64,000 nt of DNA. Origin: an uncultured bacterium (GTDB lineage Bacteria; Bacillota; Clostridia; Peptostreptococcales; Anaerovoracaceae). The stretch covers positions 31,511 to 95,510 of the forward strand of contig CAJMLL010000003.1 of assembly GCA_905214225.1 (NCBI GenBank). Direction: 5' to 3'. Under the pieces are notes generated by a model. It saw nothing but the letters and a program-made list of their open reading frames with translations, was not told where the DNA came from and did no database searches. Below, piece after piece: positions 1 through 6,819 of this stretch (positions are counted from its first letter, which is position 1; each line of letters opens with the position of its first letter). Position numbers and translations under genes: made by a program.

Positions 1-2
1 TC

Positions 3-644
3 TGGAACTGGGTCATGGGCATGGAAGCCTGCCGCGACCTTCAGGAGCGCCTCGGGCAGAAGCAGCTGCACATGCCTTATCCCTGGACATATAGCGAAAT
101 CCGGCGTCAGCTGACAGAGCTTCATGAAGTGACCGGCGCAGAACTCCCGGATTTCCATGCTTTTGAGAAGAAGGCGGAAGAAAAACTTCAGGCAGCGCAT
201 GAGCTGATCGGGAATACGGAAATTCAGCTCGACGGCGTCGCAGTCATGCTGCCCTTCCAGCTTGCGGAGCTTCTGCTCCAGCACGGCTTCAATGTCGGAA
301 AGGTTTATGCCGATGCTGTCATGCCGGAGGATCAGGACGCCTTCCGCCGTCTGGCGGAGTCCCATCCGGATCTTCCCGTCAGCGCCATGGTCAATTTCCG
401 TCTGCGGACGAGAAAGCGTGATGGCGAGGCGGATGCAGAAGCCGGAGGCCGCCGTATTCTGGCGATCGGGCAGAGAAGCGCGTATTTCTCTGGCACATCG
501 TATTTTGTCGATCTCATTCAGAACAACGGCTGGTACGGCTGGACCGGAATCTGCCGCCTGGCGGACGCCATGACTGACGCCTTCCAGAAGGCGAAGGACG
601 CTCCGGAAATGATTCAGATTAAGGCAAGGGGGTGCACCGCATAA
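3..644 (+). CDS. Nitrogenase component 1-like protein, C-terminal part (5' end outside window)
   Basis: The reading frame is open to the left edge of the window, so only about 213 C-terminal residues are visible. The tail, with an IGQRSAYFSGTSYF segment followed by a NGWYGWTGICRLADAM segment, resembles the C-terminal domain of the NifD/NifK-like oxidoreductase family. Its TAA stop overlaps the ATG of the next gene, a second member of the same family, which suggests a two-subunit complex. The cluster-binding N-terminal half is off-window, so ligands cannot be judged. No nifH, nifE, nifN or nifB is visible here, so nitrogen fixation should not be assumed; electron transfer to another substrate is equally possible. 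Confidence 0.8.
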   Translation, partial: WNWVMGMEACRDLQERLGQKQLHMPYPWTYSEIRRQLTELHEVTGAELPDFHAFEKKAEEKLQAAHELIGNTEIQLDGVAVMLPFQLAELLLQHGFNVGKVYADAVMPEDQDAFRRLAESHPDLPVSAMVNFRLRTRKRDGEADAEAGGRRILAIGQRSAYFSGTSYFVDLIQNNGWYGWTGICRLADAMTDAFQKAKDAPEMIQIKARGCTA

Positions 645-2029
645 TGGCAGGACAAAAAACAACCGTGCAAGGGGAATTCTCAACTCCGGACGCCCGCGAT
701 ATCCGTGTGCATACGGTCAATTACGCGGCCGATGTGTCCGGTGTCTGCTCGGCGCTGTATGAACTCGGCGGGCTGATCGTCATGCATGATGCATCTGGCT
801 GCAATTCTACCTTTGCGACCCATGATGAGCCGCGCTGGTACGACATCGACAGCATGATCTACATTTCCGGACTGACGGAATACGACGCGGTGCTCGGCGG
901 CGATGAAAAATACATCGATGATGTTCTGGAAATCGCAGAGGAACGCCATCCGAAGTTTATCTGTGTGTTCGGCTCACCGGTGGCACTGGTCATGGGAACG
1001 GACTTCCGCGGCATCGCTCATATCATCGAAAAGCGGACCGGAATTCCGACCTTTTCCTTTGAAACCAGCGGAATGTATACTTATCTGCAGGGGGAGCGGC
1101 AGGCATTTGCTGCGATTGCTGACCGTTTCTGCACAAAGGAGCAGGCGGAGGAGTATGTTTCGCCGGAGTCTGCGGAGACGGGCGCAGCGGATGGACAGCC
1201 CGGCCGCCGCCTGAAAATCAACATTCTCGGCGTTACACCGCTTGACTTTTCTGTTACAGGAAATGATGAAGCGCTCCGCGCCTTTGCAGACCGTCACGAT
1301 ATGGAGCTGGTATCTTTCTGGGCAATGGGAGACAGTCTGGAACGGCTTTCCAGAGCCGGCGCTGCGGACGTCAATCTGGTAGTTTCTTCTGCCGGCATTG
1401 ATGCTGCCGAAGTGCTGAAAGAAAAATTCGGCCAGCCTTATGTCATTGGTCTACCGATGAGCGCTGAAGAAGATGAGGCTCTGGCAAAACAGCTTTATGC
1501 AGCAGCGGAAGACGGGAAAAACCGTGTTCTCTGGGAAGACGACGGCGCAGCTGCGGAGATTTTCCGCGCCGATCCGCCGGATGAGCAGGAAATTTCTGAT
1601 GCCGAAAAGAGCCTTGCTTCTGAAGAGGACAGCATCGTGATTCTTGGTGAAACCGTGCAGGCGGCGTCGATTCGCAGGCTGCTGGAGCATGCAGCTGCCG
1701 GCGGACGGGAAAGTGAGAATCAGGGGAAGGCTGCGCAGAGCCAGGTTCATGTCATCTGTCCGCTGGAAGACAGCTTTGGACTGCTCAGAAATACCGACAT
1801 CATGACCGATGACGAAGCCGCCGTGACCCGCCTGGCCAATGCGGCGCGTTGGTTTATTGCGGACCCGGTCTGGGGAAACATCCTGAAAAAAGACTCCCGC
1901 ACAGAGTTTATTCCGCTCCCGTCGGAAGCCTGTTCCGGAAGAATCTTCCGCGCCGACATTCCTGTCTTCACAGATCCTGCATGGGGAAATAGTCTGAAAA
2001 AGAGCCTGAACCCGCAGAATGACTGCTAA
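644..2029 (+). CDS. Nitrogenase component 1-type oxidoreductase (NifD/NifK-like)
   Basis: About 461 residues, the usual length for this family. Three cysteines lie where the family places its bridging cluster ligands: C35 (SGVCSALYE), C53 (HDASGCNSTF) and C107 (FICVFGSPVALVMG); a VLGGDEKYI stretch matches the family GGxxxL element. I chose the ATG overlapping the upstream stop because a G-rich Shine-Dalgarno (AAGGGGG) ends 11 bases before it; a GTG twelve bases earlier lies inside that site. The stop-start overlap points to coupled translation with the preceding homologue. The C-terminal third is rich in acidic residues and weakly conserved by eye. A nitrogenase-like complex reducing an unidentified substrate is an inference. 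Confidence 0.8.
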   Translation: MAGQKTTVQGEFSTPDARDIRVHTVNYAADVSGVCSALYELGGLIVMHDASGCNSTFATHDEPRWYDIDSMIYISGLTEYDAVLGGDEKYIDDVLEIAEERHPKFICVFGSPVALVMGTDFRGIAHIIEKRTGIPTFSFETSGMYTYLQGERQAFAAIADRFCTKEQAEEYVSPESAETGAADGQPGRRLKINILGVTPLDFSVTGNDEALRAFADRHDMELVSFWAMGDSLERLSRAGAADVNLVVSSAGIDAAEVLKEKFGQPYVIGLPMSAEEDEALAKQLYAAAEDGKNRVLWEDDGAAAEIFRADPPDEQEISDAEKSLASEEDSIVILGETVQAASIRRLLEHAAAGGRESENQGKAAQSQVHVICPLEDSFGLLRNTDIMTDDEAAVTRLANAARWFIADPVWGNILKKDSRTEFIPLPSEACSGRIFRADIPVFTDPAWGNSLKKSLNPQNDC

Positions 2030-2209
2030 GAAGTATACAGGGATGTGCTGGCGGATTCCGGAATACCGGTAAACGAGATGCCCGGCCGGACAAGTAATGA
2101 AGAAACTCCTCTTTTGTGTTCCGCAATTGCCGAAAATTCGTTTTTAGATAACAGAAATCACGAAAGTGCGATTGTATACAAAAAGTAATATGTCCTAAGT
2201 ACCTGTAAG

Positions 2210-2237
2210 AAGAGGCCGCGTGGTTCCGCGGCCTCTT
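2210..2237. terminator. Bidirectional hairpin terminator
   Basis: A perfect 11-bp stem (AAGAGGCCGCG with CGCGGCCTCTT, six-base loop) lies between two convergent genes. It is 53 bp beyond the stop of the minus-strand surface-protein gene and 180 bp beyond the nitrogenase-like gene. Confidence 0.8.
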
Positions 2238-2289
2238 CCAATATTATCGTATTATGGAGTATTGATTTTTAATCTGCTGCCTGCAGCAT

Positions 2290-3978
2290 CTATTTTACTG
2301 TAACTTTTGTCTTATCGCGGTATCCGTTGACTCCCAGTACGTAGACTGTTGTGGTGCCGGCTTTCTTTCCAGTAATCTTGCCGGTATTGTAATTCACGGA
2401 GGCGATGGAGCTGTTTGCAGAGAGGTAGCGGAGTTTCGCGCAGTGCGTGCTGTCAAGCAGGCTCTTTCTGCTGTTGTATTTTGTAACCGCCGCTCTCAAT
2501 ACGGTGCTCTTGCCTTTCTTCAGGGTGATGCTGTGTTTTGCTGCTTTGACGGATTTTACGTTGGTGGAGCGGTAACTCGTGTTTCCAGCTACGGAGTGAA
2601 CGGTTACGCTGTTTCTCACGATGACTTTCTTTCCGTTCTTGATCTTGTATGCGGCAACGTAGTATTTGTAGTTGTGGCCGCGCTTCAGGTTCTTTCTGAC
2701 GTAGACGCGTGCGCGCGACGCCTTGTAATCGGCGACTTTCTTGAACGGATGGAGTTTCTTTCCTTCATCGCAGTGGTTGCGGTAGATGAAGTATCCGTCA
2801 ACGTTGGTCAGTTTGGTCCAGGTCAGGGTCTGCGTCGTGCCGGATGCCTTGACTTTAGGAAGAAGGATTCCGGTGACTTTCCTGGACGGCTTTGGCTTGT
2901 TCGGTTTATCCGGCTCATTTACCTTTTCCCATTTTGCGTAGAGTGTGAAGCTCTTCGTAACTGGTGTGTTGAAATCATACGTGTTTGCAGCTTCCGCTTC
3001 CGTGTACCAGCCCTGGAACGTATAGCCGTCTTTGATCGGATCGTCCGGTTTTACAGCCTTTCCGCCGGATGGAACGGTCTGGGACGGAACTTCCGATCCG
3101 CCGCCGGTGCTGAAGCTGACTGTGTGTTCTTCTGTCGGAGCAGGCGTCGGTGTAATGATTACCGGCGGATCGACCGCCTTCCTGTTAATGAGGAAACTGC
3201 CGTTATAGATCTGGAATTGAAGGAATCCCTGGGTGTTTTCACCGACTACGCGGTAAACATAGAGTCCGCTTTCCGGTATATCCTGATCAATGATCATCGT
3301 CAGTTGCTCAGATGGCTCTGTAAACGTCATTCTTCCAGTGACTTTGTAGGTTCCCGGCTCTTCGCCCTCTTCTCTGCTGAATTTGATGTTGTATGCGCTG
3401 AAATCGACCGGAGCGTCATTCACAACCATCATTTTATACGTGAGCTGCGGATCAGTTTCCCCTTCATCTTTTCCAAGGCTGTCCGGGGCGATTTTAATGC
3501 AGGCCATAATGTTGTGACGGACATCTTTTACACTTATATATTTTCCGCGGCCTTCAATCCTCTCCCAGATAAATCCCGGCTGATTCATTCCTCTGGCTGA
3601 ATCTTTCCATTCCAGCGAAGGATCGTCTGGATTAACTGCGCGCTTGTCTGTGAACGCATACTTTCTGACGTAGTCTTCGCCTTCTTTCAGGCTCTCATCT
3701 ACCTGAGTCTTCGGACTTTCTTCATTGTCCGACCAGGTTTCTGATCCGTCGTACCACTTCGACTGCGGACCTCCAGTAGTGTAATTCCAGATAGGAACTG
3801 ACTCTTCTTTATCTGCTTTATCCTGGCTTTCTGTTGTTTCTGCCGGCGGTTCTGTGGATCCGGCATCAACGGCAAAGACAGTGCTTTGGAAGCCGAAGGC
3901 AAGGATCAATGCTGCCGTGAGCAGGATGATCAGGGTCTTTCTTGTGGCATTTAAATGCCGATGTTCTCTTTTTCTCAT
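2290..3978 (-). CDS. Secreted surface protein with InlB-type repeat and Ig-like domain
   Basis: About 562 residues. The N terminus has a basic stretch, a hydrophobic core (TLIILLTAALILAFGF) and a probable cleavage site after VFA, so it is exported. After a Ser/Thr/Glu-rich linker comes an uncharacterised region, then near residues 285-350 a Listeria-Bacteroides (InlB B-type) repeat with the typical GYTFQGWYTE and LYAKWEK ends, a fibronectin III-like domain near 370-470 and a bacterial Ig-like domain (ITGKKAGTTTVYV) at the C terminus. There is no LPXTG motif. The ATG was preferred to a GTG nine bases upstream because AAAGG is properly spaced only for the ATG. The gene is divergent from the LytTR two-component pair and probably regulated by it (see repeats at 4112-4164). 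Confidence 0.8.
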   Translation of the reverse strand: MRKREHRHLNATRKTLIILLTAALILAFGFQSTVFAVDAGSTEPPAETTESQDKADKEESVPIWNYTTGGPQSKWYDGSETWSDNEESPKTQVDESLKEGEDYVRKYAFTDKRAVNPDDPSLEWKDSARGMNQPGFIWERIEGRGKYISVKDVRHNIMACIKIAPDSLGKDEGETDPQLTYKMMVVNDAPVDFSAYNIKFSREEGEEPGTYKVTGRMTFTEPSEQLTMIIDQDIPESGLYVYRVVGENTQGFLQFQIYNGSFLINRKAVDPPVIITPTPAPTEEHTVSFSTGGGSEVPSQTVPSGGKAVKPDDPIKDGYTFQGWYTEAEAANTYDFNTPVTKSFTLYAKWEKVNEPDKPNKPKPSRKVTGILLPKVKASGTTQTLTWTKLTNVDGYFIYRNHCDEGKKLHPFKKVADYKASRARVYVRKNLKRGHNYKYYVAAYKIKNGKKVIVRNSVTVHSVAGNTSYRSTNVKSVKAAKHSITLKKGKSTVLRAAVTKYNSRKSLLDSTHCAKLRYLSANSSIASVNYNTGKITGKKAGTTTVYVLGVNGYRDKTKVTVK

Positions 3979-4076
3979 GATGTTCACGTCCTTTCAATTT
4001 TCTTGTGATCGTGGCTGGAAATTTTGCAGCTGCAGGATTATGAGTTGTTATTTCTACAAGTCATTTTCTATATTTA

Positions 4077-4105
4077 AAATAACATTCTAACTATTTTGAG
4101 ATCAA
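4077..4105 (-). promoter_or_regulatory. Candidate minus-strand promoter of the surface-protein gene
   Basis: On the minus strand TTGATC and TTATTT are separated by 17 bp. The three 21-bp-period repeats begin 7 bp upstream of the -35, which is the usual position for LytTR activator sites. The -10 is weak, as expected for an activated promoter. Confidence 0.45.
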
Positions 4106-4111
4106 GCAGCT

Positions 4112-4164
4112 GGGACGAATGTGCATGGAATGGGGACGAATGTTGAGAAAAATGAGACCAATGC
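4112..4164. promoter_or_regulatory. Three direct repeats with 21-bp period, probable LytTR regulator sites
   Basis: GGGACGAATGT starts at 4112 and again at 4133, and GAGACCAATGC starts at 4154, exactly two helical turns apart. On the minus strand they read ACATTCGTC, resembling direct-repeat boxes of LytTR regulators such as ComE, whose 9-bp halves are separated by 12 bp. They lie between a LytTR response regulator and a divergent surface-protein gene. Confidence 0.7.
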
Positions 4165-4193
4165 GATAATATGGGTCAAGCGCGAAACCTCAC

Positions 4194-4222
4194 GGGACAT
4201 CGGCCGGTAAATCGGGTATAAT
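4194..4222 (+). promoter_or_regulatory. Candidate promoter of the LytTR two-component operon
   Basis: A perfect -10 TATAAT at 4217-4222 is preceded 17 bp upstream by GGGACA, a poor -35. The direct repeats end 30 bp upstream of it, so autoregulation is possible. Confidence 0.5.
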
Positions 4223-4276
4223 AATGGAGACGCGGTGAAATATAACACGGTCAGAAGGGGACAGGAGGTGAATGCA

Positions 4277-5017
4277 GTGAGAATTGCGGTTGTAGATGAT
4301 GATCAGAACGAACGTCATCGTATTTCAACAGAAGTAAAAGATTACCTGAGCCGGCATCATCTCAAGATCGAGTGTAAGGCGTATTCCAGCGGGGCGGAGT
4401 TTCTGGAATCTTCTGAACTACATGATTTGTTTCTTGTCTTTATGGATATTTTCATGGATGATATGGACGGAATAGAAACTGTACGCAGGCTCCGGAAATC
4501 CTCCGGAGATACGCTTGTAGTATTTTTGACAAATAGTACGGAGCATTGGAAAGACGCGTTTTCTTTCCATGCATTTGATTACTTGCTGAAACCCGTAGAC
4601 CCGGAGGCGATGGCGCGGACACTGGATGATGCCTTCGGCGCGCTGAAAGCGGATGAACGGAGTTTTGTGTTTTACGCATCGGATAAACGTCATGTATCAG
4701 TTCCGTGCCGGGAGATTCTCTGGGTCACTTCAGATTCGAACTATCTGAATCTGAAGACAGATAAAGAGCAGTTCCGGCTGAGAATGACGTTCTCACATAT
4801 CTGTGATGAGCTGACGGGAGATGCTGCATTTGCAGTCATTAACCGCGGCATACTGGTTAATCTGAGCCATGTGATGCGGATAGAAAACGCAGAATGTATC
4901 ATGGATGACGGAACGATCCTGCCGATAGCGCAGCGAAAGCAGATCGCTGTCCGTCAGCGTTTTGTAGACTGGAAATTTGATCAGAAGCTGAAAAGGATGA
5001 GGAGGTCGCGATGGTGA
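4277..5017 (+). CDS. LytTR-family response regulator (AgrA/ComE type)
   Basis: About 246 residues. The receiver domain (1-120) has the acidic pocket VVDDDQ, the phospho-acceptor Asp in VFMDIFMDDMDG (D57), a Thr at the usual switch position (T85) and the conserved Lys in LLKPVD (K105). The C-terminal LytTR DNA-binding domain (about 140-240) contains DSNYLNL and FAVINRGILVNLSHV. I chose the GTG at 4277 because AGGAGGTG ends six bases before it; an upstream in-frame ATG would add 14 residues lacking conservation. It overlaps its kinase by 7 bases. The 21-bp-period repeats upstream are the likely binding sites for control of the divergent surface-protein gene and perhaps of this operon. Confidence 0.9.
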   Translation: MRIAVVDDDQNERHRISTEVKDYLSRHHLKIECKAYSSGAEFLESSELHDLFLVFMDIFMDDMDGIETVRRLRKSSGDTLVVFLTNSTEHWKDAFSFHAFDYLLKPVDPEAMARTLDDAFGALKADERSFVFYASDKRHVSVPCREILWVTSDSNYLNLKTDKEQFRLRMTFSHICDELTGDAAFAVINRGILVNLSHVMRIENAECIMDDGTILPIAQRKQIAVRQRFVDWKFDQKLKRMRRSRW

Positions 5018-6312
5018 TCCGCTGGATGATTCTGTTTACGTTCTATTCCGTAATGATTCCGTGTGCCTGGGTGATGCTGATTCCTTTCCGGGATGTGACG
5101 CGATTGTCTTATGAAAAAACGCGGACAATTATGCTTACTGCCCTTGCAGGCATATCGGTCCTTTTTACATATATCGAATATACAAGGTCGTTTAATACCC
5201 TTGTTACAATAGGAATATTTTTGTTGGTGATTCCTTCTTTTCTTCTTTTGCGCGCAGATTTTCGAAAAATCCTGTATCAGTATCTCGTGATTGCGGCCGT
5301 GGTTACGCTGAGCGGAATGATGTACCGGCAGATCGGCATGTATTTTCAGACCGTCGAAAGCCTGGCTGCGGCGGCTGTTGTCCGATGGCTGTTTATCCTT
5401 TTGCTTTTGTTTTTTGTCGTACGGATGAAAGAACAGCTGGTCTGGCTGTTTCATGATTTCAATGAAGGCAAGTTCTGGAACACAGCATGGGCTGCGCCGG
5501 TCACAATCACTGTTCTCGGGTACCTGATTTTCTATTTCGACCGCACCAGGATACAGGGGAAGGCAGGCATATTTCTGATGAGCGTGCTGACCATCGGCAC
5601 CTTGTGCATCAGTTTTTGTCTGAATGAGATCGCGCTGCTGCAGGTGGCGAAGCTGATGAATGAGAATCGGGAGATGGAAAAGGTGAAGTGGATGCAGGAT
5701 GTGCAGGTAAAGGATTATGTGCAGCTGCGCGCCTATATGGATCAGACGTCCAAGGAGCGGCATGATTTCAGGCATATTGTCGGGACGCTCCAGGTCATGC
5801 TGGAGGAAGGGCGCTTTCAGGAGGCGGAGGAATTCTGCAGTGCGTATTTCAGAAAGGATCGCGTGAGAAGTTCGCGTGTGAATTTTTGCGAGAACTCTGC
5901 CGTGAATGCCCTGCTAAGGTACTATTCAACGGTCGCAGAGAGCGCGGGTGTAAACTTGAAGGTTTCTTCTGTGGTGCCAAAGGATCTGGGAATCGCCGCC
6001 GAGGATCTGTGTGTGCTGATCGGAAATCTGCTGGATAATGCCGTGCAGGCGGCGGCAGCGGTTCCGGAGGATCTGCGGGTGGTTGACCTCGATCTGGAGA
6101 AAGAGGAAAGAGGCGCGTTTTACCTTTCCATGGTCAATCCGTATGCCGGAGAGCGGACGAAAATCAACGGACAGTACCGGTCACAGAAAAAGAATGGCGG
6201 AATCGGCCTGAAATCGGTGATGCAGATTACGGAGAAGTATCACGGACAGACGCGGTTCCGGGACGCAGACGGCGTGTTTTACACGAGTGTGATGCTGGAA
6301 GAGGTGGAGTAG
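5011..6312 (+). CDS. GHKL sensor histidine kinase (AgrC type)
   Basis: 433 residues. Roughly the first 210 form about six transmembrane segments, followed by a helical linker and a kinase core with phospho-acceptor His in ERHDFRHIVG (H251), the N box LIGNLLDNAVQ (N339, N343) and a G box NGGIGLKSV. This is the HPK10/AgrC architecture, which usually senses a peptide through the membrane domain and phosphorylates a LytTR regulator. The partner regulator is directly upstream with a 7-base overlap. GAGGAGG sits six bases before the ATG. No small precursor-peptide gene or AgrB-like processing protease is visible nearby, so the signal is unknown. Confidence 0.9.
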   Translation: MVIRWMILFTFYSVMIPCAWVMLIPFRDVTRLSYEKTRTIMLTALAGISVLFTYIEYTRSFNTLVTIGIFLLVIPSFLLLRADFRKILYQYLVIAAVVTLSGMMYRQIGMYFQTVESLAAAAVVRWLFILLLLFFVVRMKEQLVWLFHDFNEGKFWNTAWAAPVTITVLGYLIFYFDRTRIQGKAGIFLMSVLTIGTLCISFCLNEIALLQVAKLMNENREMEKVKWMQDVQVKDYVQLRAYMDQTSKERHDFRHIVGTLQVMLEEGRFQEAEEFCSAYFRKDRVRSSRVNFCENSAVNALLRYYSTVAESAGVNLKVSSVVPKDLGIAAEDLCVLIGNLLDNAVQAAAAVPEDLRVVDLDLEKEERGAFYLSMVNPYAGERTKINGQYRSQKKNGGIGLKSVMQITEKYHGQTRFRDADGVFYTSVMLEEVE

Positions 6313-6343
6313 AAGGAAGCGGCAAAACGTACCATGTCAAGGA

Positions 6344-6386
6344 AAAAGACTGCCGTGTGGTGGGACCTGCCATACGGCAGTCTTTT
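6344..6386 (+). terminator. Rho-independent terminator after the kinase gene
   Basis: A 13-bp perfect stem (AAAAGACTGCCGT with ACGGCAGTCTTTT) ends in a T run 32 bp after the kinase stop codon. Confidence 0.85.
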
Positions 6387-6819
6387 GTGTTTGGAAGGAC
6401 AAGCCGGTTCCCCAGTAAAAGATAAGGGGACGAGATCCTCAATAAACATAGTAAAATGGTAAGCATGTAGATATAGAGAGAAACTATAGCTTTTGATCGC
6501 CGACGCATTTTAAGAACCGTAATTGTATCCAAAAAACAACGCAATTTCTTGTATTTCCGAAGGGAATATGCATATATAGGAAATTTCTATACGAAAATAA
6601 TATCACGCATAAAAATACAGAAGATACAGTTAGAAAATGCTAAGTAACGCCATTAATGCGGAGTGCAGTAGACGAGGTCTATGCATGTATACGTAAGTAT
6701 AATGAATTATAATTCTATAAGTGCTATTTATAGATAAAACCGATTTTTAACCTCCTTATTAAAATGATACTATATTTGAAGCAAAATTGGCAGTGTTATG
6801 AAGATAATAAGGAGGATTT
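6387..6819. other. AT-rich intergenic region upstream of a large surface-protein gene
   Basis: No gene is supported in these 433 bases. A TATAAT lies at 6698-6703 overlapping a dyad TATAC-GTAA-GTATA (6689-6702), but the -35 is poor. TACAGTTAGA at 6625-6634 resembles a single LytTR half-site; I do not see a good partner 21 bp away. The leader is rich in short AT palindromes. Confidence 0.4.

Noticed and set aside
632-643. GTG start for the second nitrogenase-like protein
   Set aside because: It overlaps the G-rich Shine-Dalgarno that serves the ATG at 644, and the four added residues have no family match.
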